This document shows positions 26,292 through 35,467 of a stretch of 64,000 nucleotides of DNA, one piece after another (position 1 is the first letter of the stretch; every line of letters starts with the position of its first letter). Origin of the DNA: Pedobacter cryoconitis (GTDB lineage: Bacteria; Bacteroidota; Bacteroidia; Sphingobacteriales; Sphingobacteriaceae); the NCBI RefSeq assembly GCF_014200605.1, contig NZ_JACHCE010000002.1, positions 363,300 through 427,299 on the forward strand, written 5' to 3'. The position numbers were made by a program, and so were the translations under genes. The notes beneath the pieces are model-generated. The model did not search any database and was not told the origin of the DNA. It saw nothing but the letters and a program-made list of their open reading frames with translations.

Positions 26292-26525
26292 ATGCCAATT
26301 GTAAGTTTTTTGTGATTTCTTATATAAAGACAGAGATTTTGCATAAATTCCGATGCACAACTGACGTAAGATTGTCTGAAAATGTTGAGATTGACTACAA
26401 TTCTGTACAATTTATTTTAAAGGATATATGCAATTGGCATAAATATTCTTCACTGCCAAATAACGTTTCTTTGCTGGCAGTTATCCTGTTCCATTGCTGG
26501 CATTAACCGCTCAGCTAATCAGGAA

Positions 26526-27806
26526 CTAGTAGTCATATTTATCCTTCCAGTTCTGCTTTAATTTTTCTCTGAGTTTATTTTCAGCCGGATTATTGCCCGG
26601 ATCATAAAGTTTAGTGCCGCTGATCAGGTCAGGTAAATATTCCTGAGGGGCAAAATTTCCTTCATAGCCATGCGCGTATTTATAATCTTTTCCATAACCA
26701 ATATTCTTCATCAGTTTGGTGGGCGCATTTCTGATATGTAAAGGGACAGGTAAATTTCCGGTTTGTTTGACCAGTTGCTGTGCATGATTGATGGCTTCAT
26801 AAGAAGCATTGCTTTTTGCTGAAGACGCGAGATAAGTAACTGCTTGCGCAAGAATAATCCGGGCTTCCGGATATCCGATTACATTGACCGCCTGGAAACA
26901 GTTATTAGCCAGTAATAAAGCATTGGGATTGGCATTGCCAATATCTTCAGAAGAGAGGATAAGTAATCGTCTTGCGATAAATAGAGGGTCTTCACCGCCT
27001 TCTATCATCCTGGCCAGCCAGTAAACAGCTGCGTTCGGATCACTTCCTCTGATCGATTTAATAAAGGCAGAAATAATATCATAATGCTGTTCACCTGCTT
27101 TATCATACAGGGCAAGGTTCTGCTGGGCATGCTTTAATACGTTTTCGTTGGTCAGGACAATAGTCTCTCCTCCGATACCATTAATGGCAATTTCAAGTAC
27201 ATTTAATAATTTTCTTGCATCCCCGCCAGATAAGCGGATCAGTGCCTCATGCTCTTTGATTGTGATTTTCTTTTCTTTAAGGATCACATCTTCGCGGATT
27301 GCTGTTTGCAGCAGACCTGAAAGTTCCTCTTCATCCAATGATTTCAGGATGTATACCTGGCAGCGGGATAGTAAAGCGGAAATAACTTCAAAAGAAGGGT
27401 TTTCTGTTGTGGCACCAATAAGTGTAACCAGGCCGCGTTCTACCGCTCCAAGCAGGCTATCCTGCTGAGATTTACTGAATCTGTGGATCTCATCAATGAA
27501 TAAGATGGGTAAACCAAGAAAGCTATCTTTTAATAGTGCCGCTTTGTCAATAACGTCACGTATATCCTTTACTCCTGAATTAATTGCACTCAGATTAAAG
27601 AATGGACGGTCAAGCGTTTGAGATATAATATATGCCAAGGTCGTTTTCCCGACTCCCGGAGGGCCCCAGAAGATCATAGAAGGAAGCTGTCCGCTTTGTA
27701 TAGCTTTACGCAGAACTGCATCAGGACCTACCAAATGTTGTTGTCCAACATATTCGTCCAGATTTTGCGGACGCATGCGTTCTGCTAATGGAGGTAGGTT
27801 TTGCAT
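26526..27806 (-). CDS. rarA: Replication-associated recombination protein A (AAA ATPase)
   Basis: From the ATG at 27806 this protein has 426 residues. It carries Walker A GPPGVGKTTLAY, Walker B ILFIDEIHRFSKSQQD, the sensor region IGATTENPSF, an AAA lid and the MgsA C-terminal tetramerisation domain (YKYAHGYEGNFAPQEYLP). RarA acts at stalled replication forks, related to the clamp loader. A longer frame to 27875 runs through the preceding terminator and is not the start. The minus strand reads TATCTTTA 6 bases before the ATG, one base off the -7 consensus. Confidence 0.94.
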   Translation of the reverse strand: MQNLPPLAERMRPQNLDEYVGQQHLVGPDAVLRKAIQSGQLPSMIFWGPPGVGKTTLAYIISQTLDRPFFNLSAINSGVKDIRDVIDKAALLKDSFLGLPILFIDEIHRFSKSQQDSLLGAVERGLVTLIGATTENPSFEVISALLSRCQVYILKSLDEEELSGLLQTAIREDVILKEKKITIKEHEALIRLSGGDARKLLNVLEIAINGIGGETIVLTNENVLKHAQQNLALYDKAGEQHYDIISAFIKSIRGSDPNAAVYWLARMIEGGEDPLFIARRLLILSSEDIGNANPNALLLANNCFQAVNVIGYPEARIILAQAVTYLASSAKSNASYEAINHAQQLVKQTGNLPVPLHIRNAPTKLMKNIGYGKDYKYAHGYEGNFAPQEYLPDLISGTKLYDPGNNPAENKLREKLKQNWKDKYDY

Positions 27807-27811
27807 AAATG

Positions 27812-27819
27812 TAAAGATA
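27812..27819 (-). promoter_or_regulatory. Near-consensus -7 box directly before rarA
   Basis: The minus strand reads TATCTTTA, one mismatch to TAnnTTTG, with 6 bases to the ATG at 27806. It lies right behind the upstream terminator, so rarA is likely an independent, possibly leaderless unit. Confidence 0.4.
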
Positions 27820-27823
27820 AAAA

Positions 27824-27851
27824 AACAGGAGCAATAAAAATTACTCCTGTT
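27824..27851 (-). terminator. Terminator of the DEAD-box helicase gene
   Basis: AACAGGAG and CTCCTGTT pair around a 12-base AT-rich loop, followed on the minus strand by a T-run. Confidence 0.85.
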
Positions 27852-27913
27852 TTGGAACTGCTTAATTTTACACAAATAAGCATTAACTGGTTTGAAAATA
27901 GAATTTTCTTATG

Positions 27914-29227
27914 TTATTCAGCTTGTGGTGCTGAGCCTTCTCTTTTTGGCGCTGTATTTTCTGCTCTTGTTGTGGCGCCCTCTGCTCCTGAAGCAGTACC
28001 TCCGGTTTTGGGTTTCTTTTTCCAGAACTTACGCTGAGGTGCTTTTTTATGCTTGCGCTCTGTTCCTGAAGATGGTGTCGCAGCCGTTTCTACAGGTGCC
28101 TCGCCCAAATGTTCAGGTAAAGGCATTCTGTCAATCGTTTTGTCAATCAGCTTTTCTATGTTCGCAAACTTACGTTTATCCTTATCATTCACCAGAGTGA
28201 TTGCAGTACCAGTCGTTGCAGCTCTTGCTGTACGGCCAATTCTGTGGATATAATCTTCCGGATCATGCGGTACATCAAAATTGATGACCAGTGAAATTCC
28301 TTCTACATCAATACCTCTTGATAATACATCGGTCCCGATCAATACAGGAACACGTTTATTCTTAAATTCTGATAGAATAGCTTCTCTTTCTTTTTGTCCC
28401 AGATCTGAGTGAAAAGCTTCTGCTTTAAAGCCAAGTCCACGGAAAACTTTACCCAGGTTTTTAACTTTTTCTTTAGTAGAAGCAAAGATTAAGATACTTG
28501 GGAAGTCTACATTTTTCATCAGCTCTGTCAGTAATTTTACCTTTTGGGTATCATGTACTAAATAAGCCTGCTGATTGATTCCTGCGGCAGGTTTTGAAAT
28601 TGCAATACTGATCTGCTCTGGATCTTTTAATAAAGTACCTGCAAGCTTTCTTATTTTAGGAGGCATTGTAGCCGAAAACAATACGGTTTGTCTTTTCTCA
28701 GGAAGGAAGCTTACGATACGCATAATATCATCGTAAAAGCCCATATCCAGCATTCTGTCTGCTTCATCTAAAACAAGGTGCTGTAACTGATCCAGTTTAA
28801 GTAATCCTGAAGAAAGATGAGAGATCAGTCTGCCTGGTGTAGCTATGATAATATCAACACCTTCACGCATACTGCGTTTCTGCTGTTCATAGGCAATGCC
28901 ATCACCACCTCCATATACGGTAAGCGAACTGATATTGGTGAAATAAGAAAGTGCTTCAACCTGTAAATCGATTTGTTGTGCAAGCTCACGGGTAGGAGCA
29001 AGAATAAGCGTATTGTTATGTCGGTTCTCCGTCTGGCTGATCATATTCATGACCGGCAGCAAATAAGCACCTGTTTTTCCTGTACCCGTTTGGGCACACG
29101 CTATCAAGTCCTTTTTTGCTAAGATAAGGGGAATTGCTTCCTGTTGTATAGGGGTTGCATTTCTGAAACCCATTGCTAATAAACCCTCTAATAAATCAGG
29201 GTTAAAATTAAAATCTTTAAAATCCAA
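27914..29227 (-). CDS. DEAD-box RNA helicase, RhlE-like
   Basis: This 437-residue protein has the full motif set: Q motif (FRNATPIQQEAI), motif I AQTGTGKTGA, PTREL, DEAD in VLDEADRMLDMG, SAT, and VLSRGIDVEG with HRIGRTARA. The C-terminal 60-70 residues are a basic, low-complexity tail (about 370-437) that probably binds RNA. Such helicases remodel RNA in ribosome assembly and decay. The start is a TTG: an in-frame stop lies just upstream and the next ATG (residue 19) would delete part of the Q motif. It ends at a terminator before rarA. Confidence 0.93.
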   Translation of the reverse strand: MDFKDFNFNPDLLEGLLAMGFRNATPIQQEAIPLILAKKDLIACAQTGTGKTGAYLLPVMNMISQTENRHNNTLILAPTRELAQQIDLQVEALSYFTNISSLTVYGGGDGIAYEQQKRSMREGVDIIIATPGRLISHLSSGLLKLDQLQHLVLDEADRMLDMGFYDDIMRIVSFLPEKRQTVLFSATMPPKIRKLAGTLLKDPEQISIAISKPAAGINQQAYLVHDTQKVKLLTELMKNVDFPSILIFASTKEKVKNLGKVFRGLGFKAEAFHSDLGQKEREAILSEFKNKRVPVLIGTDVLSRGIDVEGISLVINFDVPHDPEDYIHRIGRTARAATTGTAITLVNDKDKRKFANIEKLIDKTIDRMPLPEHLGEAPVETAATPSSGTERKHKKAPQRKFWKKKPKTGGTASGAEGATTRAENTAPKREGSAPQAE

Positions 29228-29286
29228 TATACTTGTATGTTATTCGTAATTGTTCTGCATAAAAGTAGCCTTTATTTCTGGCTTTT

Positions 29287-30087
29287 TTATTTTTTCTGAT
29301 CGGCATATCCGAATACCTTTTGAAGTACCGAAGTTGTGCGTCCGCCTAAGTTATTTCTGATCGTTAATTCTTCCTGTGCAACCTGGATGAACATCCCTTC
29401 TACAGCTTTTTGAGTTACATAACCCGAAAGGTCTGTTGTTACTGGTTTAACCATTGGTAATTTATTGTACTGATTTGTGGCGTCTCCCCAGTATTTGGCC
29501 GCGCCAACTTTACTTAAGCTCGTATTCACAACAGGCCTGAATTTTTCCATCAGCTGTGCTGTAGTCGCTTTTTTAAAATATTCAGTTGCTGAGTTTTCAC
29601 TTCCCAGTAAGATATTTGTTGCATCTGTGATGGTCATTTGTTTAATCGCAGAAACGAATATAGGCTTAGCCTCTTTCGCAGCATCCTCTGCGGCTCTGTT
29701 TAAACTGGTAATTACATTGTCAGCCAGCGAGCCCAAACCAATACTCCTTAATGTTTTCTCTACTTTTTGTGCTTCCGGAGGGAATAAAATTTTAACGGCC
29801 ATATTGCCCAAAAAACCATCTTTCATGGACAACTGATCTGCGCCTTTAGAAATCCCTGCTTCCAGTGCCTGTTTAATCCCTGTTCCAATTTCTGAGGTGG
29901 TTGGTTTATCTGCTGTAGAAGTCGTTGCCGTAGCTGCGGACTGATTTCCTGACTGTGCTGCCGGGGTTTTAGTCTCTGTTGCTGATTTTACTTTCTTTAA
30001 AATGCTTCCAAGTGATTGGCTTTGTGCATTGTAGCTAAACATTGTGAGTGCTGCAAAAGCCAGGGATAATAGTTTGATTTTATTCAT
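29287..30087 (-). CDS. DUF4197 exported protein
   Basis: This 266-residue protein has a signal peptide (about residues 1-23, ending NAQSQ), a Thr/Ala/Ser-rich linker (about 35-65) and a helical DUF4197 domain with GTGIKQALEAGISKGAD, VNTSLSKVGAAKYWG and QKAVEGMFIQVAQEE. The family is common in Bacteroidota and proteobacteria; no biochemical role is established. It is a single gene, transcribed away from the sigma factor gene. Confidence 0.88.
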   Translation of the reverse strand: MNKIKLLSLAFAALTMFSYNAQSQSLGSILKKVKSATETKTPAAQSGNQSAATATTSTADKPTTSEIGTGIKQALEAGISKGADQLSMKDGFLGNMAVKILFPPEAQKVEKTLRSIGLGSLADNVITSLNRAAEDAAKEAKPIFVSAIKQMTITDATNILLGSENSATEYFKKATTAQLMEKFRPVVNTSLSKVGAAKYWGDATNQYNKLPMVKPVTTDLSGYVTQKAVEGMFIQVAQEELTIRNNLGGRTTSVLQKVFGYADQKK

Positions 30088-30239
30088 GTTTTTTGTGTAA
30101 AGCCAATAGTAAGCAAATTTCCAGCCATTAAATGCTGATTATCAATTTTATCCGTTGATAATCATATCCTTTTGATGATTTTTGAGATAGAGTCAGAAAA
30201 TATTTTTATACTTGAAGAGAATTTTCCTCCATAAATACT

Positions 30240-30818
30240 TTGAAATTTATAAAAAATACAACAGGAATCAAAGATCTCGATGATGCAGCCCTTCTTTTAC
30301 GGTACAAAAGTACAGGGAGTCTGGATGCATTGGGTATGCTTTATAATCGCTATATGCACCTTGTTTATGGAGTTTGTCTTAATTACTTCAAGGAAGAAGA
30401 AGCGAGTAAAGATGCAGTGATGCAAATCTTTGAAGAATTAGTTGTAAAGCTGAAGATCCACGAAGTGCAGAATTTCAAGAGCTGGCTGCATGTGCTGACA
30501 AGAAATCATTGTTTGATGGCATTGAGGAAGTTAGCAAAAAACAATACAGTCTCAATTGATGATACTTTTGTGGAAAATACCGATTTTGTGCATCTGGATA
30601 TAGACGATACCAAAGAGAAGCAATTGACCGTTATGGAAAAATGCATGGAGACGCTGACAGAAGAACAACGCAAGAGTGTGGATTTATTCTATCTCCAGGA
30701 AAAATGTTATAAAGAAGTGGCGGAGCTAACGGGTTATGAAATGGTTAAAGTAAAGAGCTATATTCAAAACGGAAAACGCAATTTGAAAATTTGTATAGAG
30801 AAAAACAGCAGTGAATAA
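30240..30818 (+). CDS. ECF-type RNA polymerase sigma factor
   Basis: This 192-residue sigma-70-family protein has region 2 (about residues 25-95, LGMLYNRYMHLVYGVCLNYF) and region 4 (about 130-185, LTEEQRKSVDLFYLQEKCYK with a helix-turn-helix). The start is a TTG at 30240; no ATG is available and a near-consensus -7 box (TATACTTG, 30207-30214) lies upstream. The next gene overlaps it by 8 bases and encodes a single-pass membrane protein, so the pair is probably a sigma/anti-sigma unit. The regulon cannot be deduced. Confidence 0.9.
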   Translation: MKFIKNTTGIKDLDDAALLLRYKSTGSLDALGMLYNRYMHLVYGVCLNYFKEEEASKDAVMQIFEELVVKLKIHEVQNFKSWLHVLTRNHCLMALRKLAKNNTVSIDDTFVENTDFVHLDIDDTKEKQLTVMEKCMETLTEEQRKSVDLFYLQEKCYKEVAELTGYEMVKVKSYIQNGKRNLKICIEKNSSE

Positions 30819-31746
30819 CGATTGGTTAGATATAGAATTACTGGAAGATTACCTGGATGGTAAACTTGATAGCAAAGCTATGCATAAGCTTGAAAAGCAG
30901 GCGCTAGAAGATCCTTTTGTTGCGCAGGCCCTGGCGGGATTAAGTGAATCCAAAGGAAAAGCCGGACATACTGTATCTCTGCTTCAAAAACAATTATACG
31001 AAAGGATAGCACAGCAGCAGGTTACTAAAAGAGAAACTGTGTTTACCTGGCAGCGGTTAAGTGTTGCTGCGGCTGCAGCTGTTGTATTTATTTCGGTGAG
31101 CATCATATTCTTTATGAAGGATAGGGCAAAACGAGAAGAAATAGCCAGAAATAATCCTAAAAAGGTCGAAGTTAATATCGCTCCTTTACCTAACCAGGCG
31201 GTTATAGATTCTGCTAAAAATGATATTTATGCGGCTAATGTTCCGTCAAAAAGAGAAAAGACAGTCGTTGCCGGACAAGCAAATCCGAAAAAAGAGATGC
31301 ACGAAGAAATAGCTATGGATAAAGCTGTTCAGTCTTATGCGATCCAAAGTGCGCCGGTCAATAGGGGGGATAGTACCCAGGTGCCTGTACAAGCAGCAAT
31401 GCGTAAAATGAGTAAAGCAGTGCCGGCAGCAGAAGCAGCACCGCTGGCAGGTAAAGTTGCTGGAGTAGCTGTGGCTACGGCTATGCCTGCAGTCTCTACT
31501 CCGGTGGGTGGATGGGTTAATCTGGATACTTATCTGAATGATCACAATAAATTGCGCGGTGCAGGTGATCAACTGGTAGAATTAAGCTTTTTAGTAGATA
31601 ACGAAGGAAAGCCTGTTGATTTGAAAGTTACCAAAGGCATTAACAAAGAATTTGATGAAGAAGCTATAAGGCTGATTAAGGAAGGCCCTAAATGGGAGCA
31701 ACCTAAAAATAAAGAAACCAGGGTAACTTACACGGTTTCATTTTAA
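30811..31746 (+). CDS. Putative membrane anti-sigma partner with C-terminal TonB_C domain
   Basis: This 311-residue protein starts with GTG inside the end of the sigma gene (8-base overlap). Residues 1-80 are cytoplasmic and acidic, with ELLEDYLDGKLDSKAMHKLE resembling the zinc-free anti-sigma start; a membrane helix follows at about 85-104. The periplasmic part is Ala/Pro/Val rich and ends with a TonB_C-like domain (about 240-311, VELSFLVDNEGKPVDLKVTK). Anti-sigma function is inferred from gene order and N-terminal composition. The TonB_C domain suggests it senses or contacts an envelope protein. A terminator follows at 31751. Confidence 0.78.
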   Translation: MNNDWLDIELLEDYLDGKLDSKAMHKLEKQALEDPFVAQALAGLSESKGKAGHTVSLLQKQLYERIAQQQVTKRETVFTWQRLSVAAAAAVVFISVSIIFFMKDRAKREEIARNNPKKVEVNIAPLPNQAVIDSAKNDIYAANVPSKREKTVVAGQANPKKEMHEEIAMDKAVQSYAIQSAPVNRGDSTQVPVQAAMRKMSKAVPAAEAAPLAGKVAGVAVATAMPAVSTPVGGWVNLDTYLNDHNKLRGAGDQLVELSFLVDNEGKPVDLKVTKGINKEFDEEAIRLIKEGPKWEQPKNKETRVTYTVSF

Positions 31747-31750
31747 AAGA

Positions 31751-31783
31751 AAAATCCCTTGAATATATATTCAAGGGATTTTT
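31751..31783. terminator. Bidirectional terminator between the TonB_C protein and PiT genes
   Basis: AAAATCCCTTGAATA and TATTCAAGGGATTTT pair around a short AT loop with A- and T-runs at the ends. Confidence 0.9.
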
Positions 31784-31807
31784 TATGTTTGAAGTATTAA
31801 GTACTAT

Positions 31808-32839
31808 CTAGATAACCACGCCTAAACCAGGGAAGAAGAAATCAACCAGTTTAAAGATAATTGCGGCTAATAATGCTGAAACAGGAATGGTTAATACCCA
31901 TGCCCAAAGCAAACTTACCGTTACTCCCCATCTTACTGCTGAAACTCTTTTTAATAAACCAACCCCAACAATAGAACCTGTAATAGTATGCGTTGTAGAT
32001 ACCGGAATACCAAAGTGTTCTGTGATTCCCAACGTTACCGCACCAGCAGTTTCTGCGGCAACACCTTCAAAGGCATTTACCTTGGTAATTTTTGAACCCA
32101 TTGTTTTTACTATTTTCCATCCGCCACTCATCGTTCCTAAAGAGATCGCTGCATAACAGGTAAATGGAATCCACTCTGGCATAGTGTCACCTGTCTTTAA
32201 GACTTTAGCTGCAACCATAGCTACGTAAATGATACCCATTACTTTCTGTGCATCATTTCCACCATGGGTGAAACTTAAGGCTGCAGAAGAGATCAATTGT
32301 AGTTTCTTAAACCATTTCTCTGCAACCGAAGGTCTTGCATTCTTAGAAAGATGTAATAAGATGATCGAAATAATCACCGATATAAACATCCCGATCACAG
32401 GGGCAAGAACAATAAATGCAATGATTTTAAGGATTGGAGCAAGGTTAATTGCAGACATTACACCAAAACCCAGTGAACCAGCCTTAGCCATACCAGCTCC
32501 GGCAAAACCACCAACTAAAGTATGTGATGAACTGGAAGGAATACCGTACCACCAGGTAAATAAATTCCAGGTGATCGCTGCAATCAGTCCGGCAAGGATA
32601 ACCTCGAGCGTAATGAAATTCTCCACAACCGTTTTAGCAATTGTGTTTGCAACTTTATGATCCGTGAAATAGAAGTAAGCAGCAAAATTAAAAAGTGCTG
32701 CCCATAGTACCGCCTGAAAAGGGGTAAGTACTTTTGTTGATACAACCGTTGCAATAGAGTTGGCTGCATCGTGAAAACCATTGATATAATCGAAACCGAT
32801 AGCCAGTACAATTACGACGATCAATAAGGGTGTAAGCAT
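31808..32839 (-). CDS. PiT-family inorganic phosphate transporter
   Basis: This 343-residue membrane protein is of the short PiT type. The family motif GFHDAANSIATVV occurs near residue 22 and its inverted-repeat partner SFTHGGNDAQKVMG near residue 190; about ten membrane helices are predicted. PiT carriers import phosphate (often as metal-phosphate) with protons. The DUF47 gene lies 11 bases upstream on the same strand, the usual pit-accessory arrangement. Confidence 0.93.
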   Translation of the reverse strand: MLTPLLIVVIVLAIGFDYINGFHDAANSIATVVSTKVLTPFQAVLWAALFNFAAYFYFTDHKVANTIAKTVVENFITLEVILAGLIAAITWNLFTWWYGIPSSSSHTLVGGFAGAGMAKAGSLGFGVMSAINLAPILKIIAFIVLAPVIGMFISVIISIILLHLSKNARPSVAEKWFKKLQLISSAALSFTHGGNDAQKVMGIIYVAMVAAKVLKTGDTMPEWIPFTCYAAISLGTMSGGWKIVKTMGSKITKVNAFEGVAAETAGAVTLGITEHFGIPVSTTHTITGSIVGVGLLKRVSAVRWGVTVSLLWAWVLTIPVSALLAAIIFKLVDFFFPGLGVVI

Positions 32840-32850
32840 TTCGTTGAATT

Positions 32851-33492
32851 TTAAGCGTTTTTAACCAATATAGATTCCAACACATTTGCTGCATCTTCAC
32901 ATTTATCTGTAGCCATTTCAAGTGTCTGAAGAACTTCTTTTTGCTTGATCAGTTCAATTGCATTGGTTTCAAATTCAAATAACCTTGCAATTGCGATATT
33001 ACAAACGTAATCCGCCTGATTCTCGCCACTATTAATACGTACACAAGCATCAGCAATTACACGGATATTTTTAAAGCTTCTCAATTCTTTGATCGCTTTA
33101 TCTAAATCTGTACACATCTCAACCAGTAGTTCTGCCAGTTTAATCATGGCATCACCGATATTCGTGATGTTATACAATTCAATATTACTAGCCGAAGCAT
33201 GAATATAATCTGCAATATCATCTACTGCACTTGCCAGTGCATGGATATCTTCTCTGTCGAAAGGAGTGATAAAATTTTTGCTTAATTCTAAGAAGATAGA
33301 GTGAGTGATATCATCACCAACGTGCTCAAGGCGTTCAATCTCTTTTATATATTCTTTTCTTTTTTCCAGATCTTTGGTACTTAAAGCAAGAAAAAGTGCT
33401 TCTGAGATCTTTAATACATTACTTCCGGCTTGTTCAAACAGCGGTTGGAATTTTTTGTCTTTTGGTGTAAAGAACTTAAAAATATTATTCAT
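32851..33492 (-). CDS. DUF47 (PhoU-like) pit accessory protein
   Basis: This 213-residue all-helical protein belongs to DUF47, a PhoU-like family that accompanies PiT transporters. It contains EIERLEHVGDDITHSIFLEL and DREDIHALASAVDDIADYIH, the acidic metal-binding repeats of the family. It probably controls transporter activity or expression. It is the first gene of the operon with PiT, 11 bases apart, and an exact -7 box lies 22 bases before its ATG. Confidence 0.92.
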   Translation of the reverse strand: MNNIFKFFTPKDKKFQPLFEQAGSNVLKISEALFLALSTKDLEKRKEYIKEIERLEHVGDDITHSIFLELSKNFITPFDREDIHALASAVDDIADYIHASASNIELYNITNIGDAMIKLAELLVEMCTDLDKAIKELRSFKNIRVIADACVRINSGENQADYVCNIAIARLFEFETNAIELIKQKEVLQTLEMATDKCEDAANVLESILVKNA

Positions 33493-33513
33493 GTTAACTA
33501 TAAGATATGGTTA

Positions 33514-33521
33514 CAAAAGTA
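33514..33521 (-). promoter_or_regulatory. -7 box of the DUF47-PiT operon
   Basis: The minus strand reads TACTTTTG, an exact TAnnTTTG match, 22 bases before the ATG at 33492, predicting a leader of about 16 bases. Confidence 0.55.
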
Positions 33522-33579
33522 GGATCGCAATGTTAAGTTAGTGTTAAGTGTTAACATAAAAGGAATATTTCTTTAAATT

Positions 33580-34605
33580 TTAACCAACTTTTTGCAATGT
33601 AAAAGCAAAAGTTGTCCCGATCTGAAGCGTACTTCTTACCGATATAATTTGCTGGTGCGCTTCCAGAATGTGTTTTACAATAGCCAGTCCCAGGCCTGTC
33701 CCGCCTACTTCTCTGGAACGGTGAGAGTCTATTCTATAGAAACGCTCAAAGAGTCTTGGCAAATGTTTTTCATCAATTCCAATTCCATCGTCTGTGACTT
33801 CAATCAGATACTGATCATGCAGTTCAAAGATTTTAATTGCTGTAGATCCGTTCTCTTTTCCGTATTTAATTGAATTGGAGATCAGGTTAATCATGACTTG
33901 TCTGATCTTTTCGCGGTCGGCATTTACAAACGCAGGGTGCATATATTTTTCTTTGAAGGCGAGGTGAACCTTTCTTTTACCCGCTTTATCTTCTAAGGCT
34001 TCCATCACTTCTTTGGCCAGCAATACAAAATCGAATTTCCGGTAATCAATAGGTACTTCACCCGATTCCAGTTTAGAAATTGCATCCAGGTCATTGATCA
34101 GATAACTGAGTCTTTCTACGTTTTTCTCTGCTTTTTTTAAGAATTTCACTGCCATTTCAGGATCATCAAGTAAACAATCCTGTAAAGTTTCTATATAGCC
34201 CTGTATCGCAAAAAGTGGGGTTTTAAATTCGTGAGAGACATTAGACAGAAACTCTCTTCTGAACTGTTCCTGTTTTTTCAGCAGATCAATCTCTTGTTTT
34301 TTTGCGCCTGCCCATTCCTTTACTTCATGTTCTACATCATTGATAGGGTCAGTACTGACATATTCACCCAATGCATCTTTCAGGTCTTTACCTAATTTAA
34401 GATTATGGATCAGTTTATAAATCAGTTTGATTTTGGAATAGATATACTTTTCCAGAAGATAATAAAACATAATAAAACTTGTCACAAACGAGACCGCGAA
34501 GGAGACAAGCATAAAATACCAGCTTTGCTGGAAATGGAAATTCACCAACCCGATAGACAGGCCGACTGCGAGGGCAGTAATTAGCACAAGGACACTTAAC
34601 TTCAT
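33580..34605 (-). CDS. PhoR-like membrane sensor histidine kinase
   Basis: This 341-residue kinase has two N-terminal membrane helices (about 4-22 and 30-50) with almost no periplasmic part, a HisKA domain with phospho-acceptor His in FLSNVSHEFKTPLFAI (about residue 125) and a HATPase domain with MINLISNSIKYG and GGTGLGLAIVKHI. The topology resembles PhoR of the phosphate regulon. The phosphate transporter operon lies next downstream on the same strand, supporting a phosphate role, but no response regulator is next to it. Confidence 0.88.
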   Translation of the reverse strand: MKLSVLVLITALAVGLSIGLVNFHFQQSWYFMLVSFAVSFVTSFIMFYYLLEKYIYSKIKLIYKLIHNLKLGKDLKDALGEYVSTDPINDVEHEVKEWAGAKKQEIDLLKKQEQFRREFLSNVSHEFKTPLFAIQGYIETLQDCLLDDPEMAVKFLKKAEKNVERLSYLINDLDAISKLESGEVPIDYRKFDFVLLAKEVMEALEDKAGKRKVHLAFKEKYMHPAFVNADREKIRQVMINLISNSIKYGKENGSTAIKIFELHDQYLIEVTDDGIGIDEKHLPRLFERFYRIDSHRSREVGGTGLGLAIVKHILEAHQQIISVRSTLQIGTTFAFTLQKVG

Positions 34606-34624
34606 AGAGGCAATTTACAAGATA

Positions 34625-34656
34625 ATTTTAAATGCAGATGGGAGTCTGTTTAAAAT
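34625..34656. other. Hairpin between the TIGR03915 gene and the PhoR-like kinase gene
   Basis: ATTTTAAA/TTTAAAAT with inner CAGA/TCTG forms a stem around a 6-base loop. It may terminate the minus-strand repair operon, though the T-run is weak. Confidence 0.5.
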
Positions 34657-34693
34657 TCATCTAAATTTAAAATAGGCTTGTCTATAAATCAGT

Positions 34694-35467
34694 CTAATCC
34701 TGATCAGCTTGTTTTTCAGTCAGATATTTCCAATATCTTTTAGGAACATGCTGAACATGTAATTTCGTGTTCTTCCTGGCCTGGATATTGGTACTTTTAA
34801 AATAGTCTTTCCAGAGTACGGCATACAGGCTCTCTTTTTCTGCTAACACAGGATTTGAAATCCCTTTCATGCCTGGCTGCTGCTTAAAATCTATCTGTAT
34901 CTCTTCTACCTTTTCCAAATCATAGAACAAGCCATAATCTCTTTTGATATCATAAATGATCCACTGCTGATCGGCATAGCGGTCTTTGAAATGTTTGACA
35001 ATTAAAGGCAGTACATTGAAGTCCGGGTCTATGCCGCAATAATATACACCATCTGCGTTTTGCTGAAAGCGGATGAAAGCTTCCATCCTGTGTTTCTCCC
35101 GTTCTACTTTTTTTGCAATCTGGCTTAAGGCCAGGACATGAGGGTTGCCGTAATTTTTTTCTATCTCTGCGCCTGCTGTGAACAGGTAACAGGCAAATTC
35201 AAATAATGAAGTATAACCTTCATCAAGCTCGGATAAATAGGTGCAATAAAATTTCCGGATTGAACTTTTGGATAAATGAGCTTGCAAACCTTTCCAGACC
35301 CTATCCGCTTTTTCCCGTTCATTGACTATATGCAGACAGGGTGTAAAAGCATCCGGTTGAAAAGCTGCCGCTGTCTGTAACTTTACAAGACCAGGTTTGC
35401 GTTCAAACCAGTTAAATACAGCACACAGCAAACCTTCAAAACTTCCGTCAAAAACGTAGCTATACAT
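34694..35467 (-). CDS. TIGR03915-family putative DNA-repair protein
   Basis: This 257-residue protein begins YVFDGSFEGLLCAVFNWF, the family hallmark, and ends with the VPKRYWKYLTEKQ segment. Members of TIGR03915 are found next to the radical SAM protein TIGR03916 and a related domain is fused to UdgX-type uracil-DNA-binding proteins. The biochemical activity of this half is not established to my knowledge. Its ATG follows the stop of the radical SAM gene with no intervening base, so the two are translationally coupled. Confidence 0.88.
   Translation of the reverse strand: MYSYVFDGSFEGLLCAVFNWFERKPGLVKLQTAAAFQPDAFTPCLHIVNEREKADRVWKGLQAHLSKSSIRKFYCTYLSELDEGYTSLFEFACYLFTAGAEIEKNYGNPHVLALSQIAKKVEREKHRMEAFIRFQQNADGVYYCGIDPDFNVLPLIVKHFKDRYADQQWIIYDIKRDYGLFYDLEKVEEIQIDFKQQPGMKGISNPVLAEKESLYAVLWKDYFKSTNIQARKNTKLHVQHVPKRYWKYLTEKQADQD

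Noticed and set aside
26312..26506. 64-residue gene in the OmpA-rarA gap
   Set aside because: No promoter, no recognisable motif, and biased Cys/His/Ile composition typical of random AT-rich frames.
30240..31746. FecI/FecR-type iron signalling pair
   Set aside because: The partner lacks FecR features and no SusC/FecA-like receptor follows.
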